A DNA stretch of 64,000 nt, taken from the NCBI GenBank assembly GCA_030426805.1, contig JAUHXU010000001.1, positions 1,452,861 through 1,516,860 of the forward strand. The letters are read 5' to 3'. This DNA comes from a bacterium (GTDB taxonomy: Bacteria; Planctomycetota; JAFGQW01). Shown piece by piece: positions 33,720 to 41,560 of the stretch (the stretch's first letter is position 1; the number at the start of each line of letters is the position of its first letter). The translations under genes and the position numbers were made by a program. The notes under the pieces are model-generated. The model was given only the letters and a program-made list of their open reading frames with translations. It was not told the DNA's origin and searched no databases.

Positions 33720-34849
33720 CCGGCATGCCCCCCCCGGTCCCGTCGAAGGACTACGCGCGGCAATACGCGGCACTCCTCCCGACGCTGCTCCCGGAACTCG
33801 AGCGCGTTCTGCTCGAAGAGGCGCCGGTGCTCGGTGCCTCGGTCGATGCGTTCGAGCGCGAGTTCGCGGACTACGTCGGCACGCGCTTCGCGATCGGCGT
33901 CAACTCCGGCACCGACGCGCTCGTCCTCGCGTTGCGCGCACTCGGCGTCGGCCCGGGCGACGAGGTGATCGTCCCGGCGAACACGTTCATCGCGACGATC
34001 CACGCCGTCGTGCTCGTCGGCGCGCGACCGGTGCTCGTCGACCCCGACGAGGCGACGATGCTGCTCGCAGCCGACGCGATCGATCGCGCACGCACACGCG
34101 CGACCCGCGCGGTGATCGCGGTGCATCTCTACGGCGCGCTCGCGCCGATGGACGCGATCCGGACCGCGTGCGAGCGGGCCGGACTCGCCCTGCTCGAGGA
34201 CGCGGCGCAGTCCCACGGGGCAAGGGCTCACGGCGCAACAGGCGCGTGCGCCGCAGGGGCCTTCGGCGACGCCGGCTGCTTCAGCTTCCACCCGAGCAAG
34301 AACCTCGGCGCGTTCGGGGACGCCGGCATCGTGACGACGTCCGACGAACGCCTCGCCGCAGACCTCCGAAGCCGCCGCAACCTCGGCAAGGCATCGAAGT
34401 ACGACGTTCGTGTGGTCGCGCCGAACACGAAGCTCGACACGATCCAGGCCGCCGTGCTCCGGATCAAACTGCGCACGCTCGACGCCGCGAATGCGCGGCG
34501 CCGCGCGATCGCCGGGACGTACCGTGACGCGCTCGCGGACGTCGGCGACCTCGTGCTGCCGACCGCGCCGTCGCCGGAGGCCCACGTGTTCCACCTCTAC
34601 GTGGTCCGCACCGCGGAGCGAGACGCGTTGAAGAAACACCTCGCGCGCCGCGGCATCCGCGCGAGCCTGCACTACCCGATCGCACCCCACCGCCAACCGC
34701 TCGACGTCGATCTCGGGTACGCACCCGGCTCGTTGCCGATCACCGAGCGGCTCGCCGACAGCGTGCTGTCGCTGCCGGTGTCGCCGGAACTCACCGACGC
34801 GGAGATCGAGCGCGTGTGCGCCGCGGTGCGGAGTTTCTACGATGGGTGA
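33716..34849 (+). CDS. DegT/DnrJ/EryC1/StrS-family PLP aminotransferase
   Basis: A 377-aa sugar aminotransferase. Visible marks are GVNSGTDALVLALRALG (phosphate-binding turn), GDEVIVPANTFIAT, LLEDAAQSHGA with the aspartate that contacts the pyridine nitrogen, and the Schiff-base lysine in CFSFHPSKNLGAFGDAG. FHLYVVR and IRASLHYPIAPHRQP follow. This family aminates keto-sugars, usually NDP-linked, and keto-cyclitols in aminoglycoside and surface-sugar pathways. A keto substrate could come from the cyclase, or from the GH4-type or radical enzymes nearby. The GTG at 33716 overlaps the kinase stop; an ATG at 33725 is also possible. Its end overlaps the GH4-type gene by 8 bp. Confidence 0.92.
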   Translation: MTGMPPPVPSKDYARQYAALLPTLLPELERVLLEEAPVLGASVDAFEREFADYVGTRFAIGVNSGTDALVLALRALGVGPGDEVIVPANTFIATIHAVVLVGARPVLVDPDEATMLLAADAIDRARTRATRAVIAVHLYGALAPMDAIRTACERAGLALLEDAAQSHGARAHGATGACAAGAFGDAGCFSFHPSKNLGAFGDAGIVTTSDERLAADLRSRRNLGKASKYDVRVVAPNTKLDTIQAAVLRIKLRTLDAANARRRAIAGTYRDALADVGDLVLPTAPSPEAHVFHLYVVRTAERDALKKHLARRGIRASLHYPIAPHRQPLDVDLGYAPGSLPITERLADSVLSLPVSPELTDAEIERVCAAVRSFYDG

Positions 34850-36095
34850 GTCGAAGCGCAGGGCAATCGCGATCCTCGGTGGGTCGAGCGCGTTCACGCC
34901 GGCGCTCGCGGCGGCGCTCGCGACGCGCGCGGCGGAGGTGCCGCCGCTCGAGATTCGCCTCCACGGCCGCTCGCGCGCACGCCTCGACGGTGTCGCGGCC
35001 TTCTGCAACCGCCACGCGGCGGACCGCGGCGCCGACCACACCTACACGGCGACGACGGCGGTCGCCGAGGCCGCACGCGACGCGACGATCGTCGTCAATC
35101 AGATCCGCGTCGGCGGCTGGTGCGGGCGGATCCACGACGACACGTTCCCGCTCGCGTTCGACCTGCCCGGCGACGAAACGCTCGGCCCCGGCGGACTCGC
35201 GTCGGCGATCCGCGCGATGCCGACGATCCGCGACGCGGCGGACACGGTGCGAGCGGTCGCGCCGGACACGTGGTTCCTCAACATGTCGAACCCGCTCGAC
35301 GTGCTGCTGATCGCGCTGGAGCCGATCGCCGGGCCGCGCCTGTTCGGGCTGTGCGAGTTGCCACGCGTCACGCTCGAACACGCACTCGCGCGCGTCGGCG
35401 AGACCCCGACGACCGCGTCGTGGGACTACCTCGGCGTCAACCACCAGGCGTGGTTCACGCGGATCGAACGCGACGGCACCGACCTGCTGCCGGCGATCGC
35501 CGACGCGATCGAAGCCGCCCCCGAGGGATACCCGATCGACGCGGATCGGATTCGCGTCCACGGCGCGTTGCCCCTGCCCTACTTGCGGTTGCACGAACAC
35601 CGTGCCCGCGAGGTGCGGCGTCAGCGCGCGCGCCCGACGCCGCGGGGTGCCGACCTCGCGCGGCTGTCCGAACGTCTGCACGCGCGGTACGCGGAGCCGG
35701 AGCGCGTCGCGTTGCCGCCGGAACTCGCCGATCGCGCGACACCGTGGGTCGAGGACGCCGCGGCCACGGTCCTCGCCCTCCTCGGCGGCGAACCGACCGA
35801 GCGGTGGGTCTCGCGCGCGATCGACGGGCGCCCGCGCGAAGCACGTGTCCGGATCGACGCGAACGGTCCCGCCGCGGCGCCGGACGACACGGCCGTGCGC
35901 GCCCGTCGACCGGCACTCGCGGCGCACACCGATCGCGTGATCGAGTATGAGCGCGCCGCCGCCGCGTGTGCCCTCGATCCCACGCCGGCGCGGGTCGCCG
36001 ACGCGCTCCGCCTCGATCCGTTCGCGATCGACGAAGCACGCGTCGCGGCGCTGATCGAGCCCGTGCTACACTCGGTCGCGGAGGTGCAGCGATGA
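34842..36095 (+). CDS. Glycoside hydrolase family 4-type NAD/Mn-dependent enzyme
   Basis: A 417-aa protein with the GH4 layout. The N-terminal NAD-binding loop is AILGGSSAFTPAL. VVNQIRVGGWCGRIHDDTFPL and DETLGPGGLASAIRAMP follow, then FLNMSNPLDVLLIAL, the metal-binding cysteine in GLCELP and the metal-binding histidine in GVNHQAW. GH4 enzymes do not hydrolyse directly: they oxidise C3 of the sugar with bound NAD, eliminate the aglycone and reduce again. The same chemistry could serve dehydrogenation or epimerisation in a biosynthetic operon. The metal ligands appear intact. The C-terminal half is more divergent than in phospho-glucosidases. The ATG overlaps the aminotransferase stop, and the stop overlaps the radical-SAM start. 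Function in cyclitol or sugar chemistry is inferred. Confidence 0.8.
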   Translation: MGESKRRAIAILGGSSAFTPALAAALATRAAEVPPLEIRLHGRSRARLDGVAAFCNRHAADRGADHTYTATTAVAEAARDATIVVNQIRVGGWCGRIHDDTFPLAFDLPGDETLGPGGLASAIRAMPTIRDAADTVRAVAPDTWFLNMSNPLDVLLIALEPIAGPRLFGLCELPRVTLEHALARVGETPTTASWDYLGVNHQAWFTRIERDGTDLLPAIADAIEAAPEGYPIDADRIRVHGALPLPYLRLHEHRAREVRRQRARPTPRGADLARLSERLHARYAEPERVALPPELADRATPWVEDAAATVLALLGGEPTERWVSRAIDGRPREARVRIDANGPAAAPDDTAVRARRPALAAHTDRVIEYERAAAACALDPTPARVADALRLDPFAIDEARVAALIEPVLHSVAEVQR

Positions 36096-37027
36096 CGTCG
36101 TTACGGGAGCGCGTGTCGAGCGATCGCGAGCGCACGCTGATGCAACGGGTGCGCGCCGGCGAAGACGCATCGCTTCCGTTCTTCCTGAAGATCCAGATCC
36201 AGACGGTCAGCACCTGCAACGCGCAGTGCGTGACCTGCCCGTGGCCGGCCACCGCGAAGAGCCAACCCCAGGGCCGAATGGACGACGACGTCTACGAGAC
36301 GATCGTCGCCCAGATCGCCGGCCGCGGCGTCGAACGCACGAGCCTCTTCCTGATGAACGAGCCGCTCCTCGACCCCGCGCTCGCGGATCGCACCCGGTCG
36401 CTCAAGGCGCGCGTGCCCGACACCGACGCGGTGATCTACACGAACGGCTTGCTCCTCGACGCCGATCGCGCGCGCGCACTCGCCGACGCCGGCCTCGACG
36501 AGATCGACGTCTCGGTGCTCGGCTTCACGCCGGACGTCTACCGCCGCGTGATGAACGCCGACTATCGGCGCGTGCGCGACAACCTCATCGCGGTCGGTCG
36601 GCTCGCGAACGCCGGGACACTCGGCGCGCTGCGGCTGCGGGTCGTCGCGCTCGAACTCCCCGGCGTTCGCGACGGGCTCGCCGCGTTCGAGCGCGACACC
36701 GGCCTCACGGTCGACTTCCAACCGGTGACGAACCGCGCCGGCAACGTGTCCTTCGACGGCCTGGACGACGTGGCCGACGGCGCACCCGCCACGCCGTTTC
36801 GCGCGTGCCAGCGGCCGTTCGTGAAGGCCTACGTGCTCTACAACGGCGACGTCGTCCTGTGCAACTGCGACTGGCGCCGCACGACGATCCTCGGCAACGT
36901 CCGCGAGGAGTCGCTCGAGTCGATCTGGAACGGCGAGCGCCTCGCGCGCATCCGTCGCGCGCACGTCGCCCGCCGACCCGAGCCGTCGTCGTTGTGCGCC
37001 GGCTGCGACTACCCCTATCTCCGCTGA
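36092..37027 (+). CDS. Radical SAM enzyme with SPASM-type C-terminus
   Basis: A 311-aa iron-sulfur enzyme. The radical-SAM cluster motif is CNAQCVTC (about residues 41-48) after IQIQTVSTC, followed by WP. The SAM-binding strand is represented by SLFLMNEPLLDP and the next strand by AVIYTNGLLLD. A C-terminal cysteine set (CQRPFVKAYVLYNGDVVLCNCDWRR, reported in part, and LCAGCDYPYLR) marks a SPASM-like domain holding extra clusters. SPASM enzymes modify peptides, sugars or aminocyclitols: BtrN oxidises a hydroxyl of an aminocyclitol in butirosin synthesis. Given the neighbours, a BtrN-like dehydrogenation of a cyclitol or sugar is the leading idea. The ATG overlaps the GH4-type stop. The substrate is unproven. 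Confidence 0.87.
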   Translation: MTSLRERVSSDRERTLMQRVRAGEDASLPFFLKIQIQTVSTCNAQCVTCPWPATAKSQPQGRMDDDVYETIVAQIAGRGVERTSLFLMNEPLLDPALADRTRSLKARVPDTDAVIYTNGLLLDADRARALADAGLDEIDVSVLGFTPDVYRRVMNADYRRVRDNLIAVGRLANAGTLGALRLRVVALELPGVRDGLAAFERDTGLTVDFQPVTNRAGNVSFDGLDDVADGAPATPFRACQRPFVKAYVLYNGDVVLCNCDWRRTTILGNVREESLESIWNGERLARIRRAHVARRPEPSSLCAGCDYPYLR

Positions 37028-37038
37028 CCGGAGGCTCG

Positions 37039-37995
37039 ATGAAGCTGTCGCTCTGCCCGCAACCGCTCTACCGCTTCGGGTTCGAGGACGCCCTCGACCA
37101 GGCGGCCGCGCTCGGCGTCGCAGCGATCGAATTGCCGGTCGACGCGACGAGCCCGTGGGTCGACGCCGACGCGCTCGCGCGCGGCGACGCGCAGCGGGTA
37201 CGGGCCGCCCTCGATGCGCGCGGCCTCGCATTGTCGGCGGTCTCGAACCACCGCGAGGGGCAGTTGCTGCTCGGACCGCATCACCGCGACACCGACGCGA
37301 TCCACGACGGGACGCCGGACGAGAAGGCGGCGTTCGCGACCACACGCTTGATCCGCACCGCGGAGGCGGCGGTCGAACTCGGCGTGACGACCGTCGTCGG
37401 GTTCGTCGGTTGCGAGGACTACGCGCGCTTCTTCCCCTGGCCGGATCCCGACGGATGGGCGTCGATGGCGGAGGTCGCACGGGATCGGATCGGCCGTGTG
37501 CTTGATCGCTACCGTGCGCTCGGGGTGTCGTTCGCGCACGAGCCGCACCCGAAGCAGTTCGTCTACAACACCGAGACCGCACTCGAATGCGTCGCGCTGC
37601 TCGGTGCGCCGGCGAACTTCGGCTTCAACCTCGACCCGGCGAACCTGCTGCTCGCCGGCGTCGACCCGGTCGTGTTCGCACAGGCGCTCGGCGACCGCGT
37701 GCTCCATGTCCACGCGAAAGACGGCGAGTCGGTCGCGCACAACGCGGCCCGGTCCGGACTCCTCGCGCACGGACCGTGGGAGCGGATCGATCGCGGATTC
37801 CGGTTCCGGATCCCGGGCTGGGGCGACGTGCCGTGGAAGCGACTGATCAGCGAACTGCAATTGCTCGGCTACGACGGCTATCTCGCGGTCGAGAACGAGG
37901 ATCCGGTGTTCAACCCGATCGACGGCGTGCGCAAGGCGGTGCGCGAGTTGGCGCCGCTGTTGCCGGACGGCGGGCGGGAGCCCCAGTGGTGGTAG
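37039..37995 (+). CDS. Sugar phosphate isomerase/epimerase (AP-endonuclease-2 TIM barrel)
   Basis: A 318-aa TIM-barrel protein of the xylose-isomerase-like superfamily. It shows GFEDALDQAAALGVAAIELP at the first barrel strands, ALSAVSNHREGQLLL, VSFAHEPHPKQFVYN with a metal-binding His and Glu, GFNLDPANLLLAG, VLHVHAKDGE with Asp and His ligands, and LAVENEDP with the final Glu. Members include inosose dehydratase/isomerases of inositol metabolism, tagatose and psicose epimerases, and sugar isomerases. GGAGG stands before the ATG at 37039, 11 bp after the radical-SAM stop. This is the only clear break in the coupling along the operon. A cyclitol or ketose isomerisation is plausible in context. 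Confidence 0.87.
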   Translation: MKLSLCPQPLYRFGFEDALDQAAALGVAAIELPVDATSPWVDADALARGDAQRVRAALDARGLALSAVSNHREGQLLLGPHHRDTDAIHDGTPDEKAAFATTRLIRTAEAAVELGVTTVVGFVGCEDYARFFPWPDPDGWASMAEVARDRIGRVLDRYRALGVSFAHEPHPKQFVYNTETALECVALLGAPANFGFNLDPANLLLAGVDPVVFAQALGDRVLHVHAKDGESVAHNAARSGLLAHGPWERIDRGFRFRIPGWGDVPWKRLISELQLLGYDGYLAVENEDPVFNPIDGVRKAVRELAPLLPDGGREPQWW

Positions 37996-38777
37996 CGATC
38001 TGCGTCCCGCCGACGTTCGATCCGCTCGGTGCGCTGTTCGCTCCCGATGTCGCGCACGCGACGATCGTCGGGCGGATCGCGGATCGGCCCGACGCGTTCA
38101 TCGCCGTCGCGCCGGACACCGCGTCCGACGTCGCCGCGCGGGTACGGCGGGCGGGGCACGACGACGCGGTCGTCGTCGGCAGCGCATTCGACACGATCGC
38201 GGCCGCGATGCTCGCCGACGCGCTCCGACGCGCGGGCGTCGCGACGGTTCGCGTGGCACTCGGCGATGCATCGGCGATCGACGGCGACGCCACACGCGTC
38301 CGCTTCGGCGCGAACGTGGACTTCGCGCGGGACGACGACGGCACCCTCCTCCGCACGACCGCGGGTGCCACCGCGACGATCCCGGCGGCGATCGAGACGA
38401 TCGTGTTCGACGCGGAGCCGAGCGGTGACCGCACGCTCGCCGCCCTCTCGCTCGCCGATGCGCGGACGGCGATCGAGGCCGGGACGCCGAGCGATCGGAT
38501 CCGGCTGTTGCCCCCGCGCGAGCCCGAGCGGTCGACGCGGCCGAAGCGGCCGACGAGCGCGGATTGGTGCGCGCGATACGGGCTCGACGATGCCCGCACA
38601 CGCGCCGACCTCGTCGCGTTCGTCGACCGCCACGCGCCCGGCCACGCGCTCGCGCTCCGCGCACGCATCGCCGACGCCGAGGCGGGCATCGACCCGGTCG
38701 AGGAGATGTTCGCCGGCCATGCGCTCGTCGACCGCAATCGCGACCTCCTCGTCAACCTCGTCGGCGCCGCGCGATGA
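37989..38777 (+). CDS. Unrecognised 262-aa protein of the cyclase operon
   Basis: I do not recognise this protein. Its first 180 residues alternate strands and helices as in a Rossmann-like or periplasmic-binding-like fold (DAFIAVAPDTASDVAARVRRAG, reported in part; DDAVVVGSAFDTIAAAMLAD; TVRVALGDASAI; AIETIVFDAEPSG). The last ~75 residues after a basic Arg/Pro linker (PREPERSTRPKRP) are helical and could be a separate small domain. It has no signal peptide, membrane helix or Cys/His cluster. The GTG at 37989 overlaps the isomerase gene by 7 bp, and the stop overlaps the following ATG, so it is cotranslated with the pathway. A dehydrogenase or accessory protein role would be a guess. Confidence 0.65.
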   Translation: MVAICVPPTFDPLGALFAPDVAHATIVGRIADRPDAFIAVAPDTASDVAARVRRAGHDDAVVVGSAFDTIAAAMLADALRRAGVATVRVALGDASAIDGDATRVRFGANVDFARDDDGTLLRTTAGATATIPAAIETIVFDAEPSGDRTLAALSLADARTAIEAGTPSDRIRLLPPREPERSTRPKRPTSADWCARYGLDDARTRADLVAFVDRHAPGHALALRARIADAEAGIDPVEEMFAGHALVDRNRDLLVNLVGAAR

Positions 38778-39994
38778 GCGACGCGGTCGCCTGGGACCCG
38801 CCGCCGCCGCCACTCGCGTGGCTCTTCCCCGAGTTGCTCGACCTCGTCGCCCAACCGCCGACCGAATCGCTCGACGCGCTTATGGCACGCGGCGTGACGA
38901 CGATCGCGCTCCCGCGCTCGCCGCTCGGACGAAGCCTCCTGCCGACCCTTCGACCGCGGCTTCGGGCGCGTGGCGTGCGGGTCGCGCTCACCGACGACGC
39001 GACCCCAGACTGGACCGATCGCCTCGCCGCACACGCGACGCACGAGACCGGCGCGGTCACGCTCCGTCCGCTCACGACCCTCGCATCGGTGCGCACGGCG
39101 GCGGACGACGCCGATCGGGCGCGGCTCACGATTCCCTACTTCGCGACGTGGCCGAGCCCGGACGCCGATGCGACGTCCCGCGTCGCGCCGTCGTGGTGGG
39201 GACTCGTGCACGGCGACGCGCACGACGCGGCGTTTCGCACCGCGACCCGTGCACTGATCGCGCGCCTGCACCCGGATCGCTACTGGCACTACGTCGCGCT
39301 CGAGAACGCCGCCCTCGCCGGCTTCGACGACTACGCCGAGGCCGTCGCCGGGCGCCCCCCGATCGCATCACGGGCGGTGCGACCGCTCGTGATCGGCGTC
39401 GAGGGAATCGACGGCGCGGGCAAGTCGACGCACGTCGCGGCGATCCGACGCTGGCTCGACGCGCGCGGGCTGCGGACGGCCGTGCACAAGATCTACCGGC
39501 ACGGCGTCTTCCACGACACGGTGACCGACCTGACCCGGCGTTGCGCCGGCGAGCGAAACCTGCACCTGTGGCGCACGCAGCGGCTCGTCAAGGCGTTCGA
39601 CTCGGTGAAGTACTTCGCGGCGCACGTCGAGCCCGACTTCGCGACGCACGACGTGATCCTGTTCGATCGCTACGTCGACACCCACTTCGCGGCCGCACAC
39701 GGTCGCTACCACCGCGACCCATGGCTGCGCGAATTGCTCGCGGTCTACCCCCCGGCGGATCGCGTCTACTGGCTCGACGCGTCGATCGACGACGCGCTCG
39801 CGGCGATCGCGGATCGCCCGGCGCGCACCGTCGACGAGAATGCCTACATGCTCGGCCGCTACCACCACGCCCTCGCCGACCGGGCCCGCGCGCGTCACGT
39901 GATGCGGATCGATGCACGGGCGCCGTTCGACGCGAACCACGGTGCGATCGTCGACGACCTCGACACGCTGCTCGCCGAGCGGAGGGCGCGATGA
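38774..39994 (+). CDS. Unknown N-terminal domain fused to a thymidylate-kinase-like P-loop kinase
   Basis: A 406-aa protein in two parts. Residues ~1-200 match nothing I know: they carry a Pro-rich start (WDPPPPPLAWLF), alpha/beta elements and Trp/Tyr-rich segments (IPYFATWPS, WWGLVHGD, YWHYVALENAALAGFDDY). Residues ~205-406 are a dTMP-kinase-type fold: P-loop GVEGIDGAGKSTH, the DR(Y/H) element in ILFDRYVDTHFAAAHGRY, and RVYWLDASIDDALAAIADR with a LID-like region after it. True thymidylate kinase is about 210 aa and stands alone, so a paralogue phosphorylating another small molecule is likely. It may be the second kinase of the pathway, acting beside the ROK protein. Both ends overlap neighbours by 4 bp. 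Confidence 0.78.
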   Translation: MSDAVAWDPPPPPLAWLFPELLDLVAQPPTESLDALMARGVTTIALPRSPLGRSLLPTLRPRLRARGVRVALTDDATPDWTDRLAAHATHETGAVTLRPLTTLASVRTAADDADRARLTIPYFATWPSPDADATSRVAPSWWGLVHGDAHDAAFRTATRALIARLHPDRYWHYVALENAALAGFDDYAEAVAGRPPIASRAVRPLVIGVEGIDGAGKSTHVAAIRRWLDARGLRTAVHKIYRHGVFHDTVTDLTRRCAGERNLHLWRTQRLVKAFDSVKYFAAHVEPDFATHDVILFDRYVDTHFAAAHGRYHRDPWLRELLAVYPPADRVYWLDASIDDALAAIADRPARTVDENAYMLGRYHHALADRARARHVMRIDARAPFDANHGAIVDDLDTLLAERRAR

Positions 39995-40425
39995 CGACGT
40001 GGATTCTCGATCCCGGCGTCCCCGCCGACGACGCGCGGCAACTCGTCGACGCCGACGGGGAATACGCGGTCGCGATCGCACGACTCGCGAAGGCGTGCGT
40101 CGTCGACTCGCTCCCGGACGACGTCCTGCTGACGATCTACGCCTACGAGGTGCTCGAGCGAATGCGTGCCCACCCGGACCGCGAGGCGTGGGTGATCCCG
40201 TTGTGGCCGGCCGCGACGTTCGCGGCGGCCGACATCCCGGCCCACCCGGGGCGCGAGATCGAGGCGATGCTGCCGACGCCGACGACCGTCCGCTGGGTCG
40301 CGCCCGACGCCGCCGACGTCGCGCGCATCGAACGCCGCCTGTTCGGCCGCCCCCTCCTCGATCCCGGCCGATACGCGACGGCGCTCGCACGGATCGCCGA
40401 GACGCGCGACTGGGTGCGCGCATGA
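39991..40425 (+). CDS. Small unrecognised protein of the cyclase operon
   Basis: A 144-aa soluble protein without a motif I can name. It is acidic and Ala-rich, begins TTWILDPGVPADDARQLVDADG, and has a helical middle (LLTIYAYEVLERMRAHPDREAW) and a C-terminal region with RIERRLFGRPLLDPGRYATALARIAETRDW (both reported in part). No signal peptide, membrane helix, cysteine pair or catalytic triad is visible. The ATG (39991) overlaps the kinase stop and the TGA overlaps the Nudix ATG, so it is translated as part of the same unit. It may be a subunit or a substrate-specificity factor for one of the two flanking enzymes; this is only suggested by the tight coupling. Confidence 0.6.
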   Translation: MTTWILDPGVPADDARQLVDADGEYAVAIARLAKACVVDSLPDDVLLTIYAYEVLERMRAHPDREAWVIPLWPAATFAAADIPAHPGREIEAMLPTPTTVRWVAPDAADVARIERRLFGRPLLDPGRYATALARIAETRDWVRA

Positions 40426-40838
40426 TCCGCGAGACGGCATCGGCGCTGATCGTGCGAGACGGCGCGTTGCTGCTCGAAGCGCGCCCGGCCGATGCCGCCG
40501 TGAGCGCCGGACGATGGGACACGCCCGGCGGGCACGTGCGCGACGGCGAAGCACCGGCTGCGGCGCTCGCCCGCGAGTTGCACGAGGAACTCGGCATCAC
40601 GGTCGTGCGCGCGCGCTTCCTCACCGAGCAACGCGAGCACGACGCCACCTCGCAACGCGACTACCGCCACCACGTCTTCCTCCTCGACGCGTATTCGGGC
40701 GAGATCCGCGCGCAGGAGCTGCAACGACTCGCGTGGATTCCGCTCGCCGACTTGCCGTCGCTCCGAGATGCGAACCCGCTCGTGCTCGCCGCCGTCGACG
40801 CGGCCCGCGATCGAGGATGGATCGACGACCTCGCCTGA
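40422..40838 (+). CDS. Nudix hydrolase
   Basis: A 138-aa Nudix protein, last gene of the operon. The Nudix box is complete: GGHVRDGEAPAAALARELHEELGI (reported in part; Gly at the start, REL-x-EE-L-G at the end; about residues 35-58), which supplies the Glu residues that hold Mg. The start RETASALIVRDGALLLEARP and the C-terminal LQRLAWIPLADLPSL are typical of NDP-sugar, NTP or isoprenoid-pyrophosphate Nudix enzymes. In an activated-sugar operon it could remove a dead-end NDP product or hydrolyse NDP-cyclitol to the phosphate. The ATG overlaps the preceding stop by 4 bp. The assignment to the superfamily is firm; the substrate is inferred from neighbours only. Confidence 0.9.
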   Translation: MIRETASALIVRDGALLLEARPADAAVSAGRWDTPGGHVRDGEAPAAALARELHEELGITVVRARFLTEQREHDATSQRDYRHHVFLLDAYSGEIRAQELQRLAWIPLADLPSLRDANPLVLAAVDAARDRGWIDDLA

Positions 40839-40948
40839 AACTCCGCCGAACTGCCGAATTCGTGCGACTTCCCTGCCTCGCGCCCGACAGATGGATCGAA
40901 CGGACCATCGATGGAGCGCGAATCGGTTATGCTACGGAGCGGACTGAC

Positions 40949-41557
40949 ATGCGCATCGAATCCCCCGTGCAACGGAGCGTCGCGATGGACGAATTGCTCG
41001 TGCGGCATCGCTTCACGATCGAGGACTACCACCGGATGGGCGAGGCCGGGGTGTTCGAACCCGACGCAAAGGTCGAGCTGCTGCGTGGCGAGGTCGTCGA
41101 GATGACGCCGATCGGCAACCGCCACTGCGTCTCGGTCGACTTGTTCACACGGCTCTTCTCGCGCCGGGTCGGGGAGCACGGCGGTGTCCGCGTCCAGCAG
41201 CCGATCGAGCTGCCTCCCGATTCGGAGCCCGAGCCGGATCTCGCGATCGTGCGGCTGCCCCTCGAGCAATACGCCGAGGAGCACCATCCCCGACCCGACG
41301 ACGTGCTGCTCCTCGTCGAGGTCGCCGAATCGTCGGTGAAGAAGGACCGGCGCCTCAAGCTCCCGCTCTACGCCGAACACGGCATCGCCGAGGTGTGGAT
41401 CGTCGATTTGCCCGCCGGGGTGATCGACGTATTCACGTCTCCGAAAGACGGCACATACACCGCGCAGCGCACGACCCGCCCCGGCGACGCGATCGTGCCG
41501 ACCGCGTTTCCGGATGCATCGTTCGATCCCGCCGAGTTCCTGCTCGTCCGGAAGTAG
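40949..41557 (+). CDS. Uma2-family (DUF820) putative restriction-endonuclease-fold protein
   Basis: A 202-aa protein of the Uma2/DUF820 family, a PD-(D/E)XK-fold group that is abundant in cyanobacteria and planctomycetes. It begins after a short leader with HRFTIEDYHRMGEAGVF. KVELLRGEVVEM and the active-site-like block EPDLAIVRLP follow, then LLLVEVAESSVKKDRRLKLPLYAEHGIAEVWIVD with the (D/E)xK-type Glu (reported in part). The biological role of this family is not settled; members are often found singly or in toxin-like contexts. ATG 40949 is used; ATG 40985 (MDELLVRH) has a GGAG sequence upstream and is a fair alternative. It stands between the Nudix gene and the convergent giant helicase gene, separate from the cyclase operon. 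Confidence 0.82.
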   Translation: MRIESPVQRSVAMDELLVRHRFTIEDYHRMGEAGVFEPDAKVELLRGEVVEMTPIGNRHCVSVDLFTRLFSRRVGEHGGVRVQQPIELPPDSEPEPDLAIVRLPLEQYAEEHHPRPDDVLLLVEVAESSVKKDRRLKLPLYAEHGIAEVWIVDLPAGVIDVFTSPKDGTYTAQRTTRPGDAIVPTAFPDASFDPAEFLLVRK

Positions 41558-41560
41558 CGC

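Noticed and set aside
38774..39994. Calling the kinase fusion thymidylate kinase (tmk)
   Set aside because: The N-terminal 200 residues are foreign to Tmk and the context is biosynthetic; only the fold is shared.
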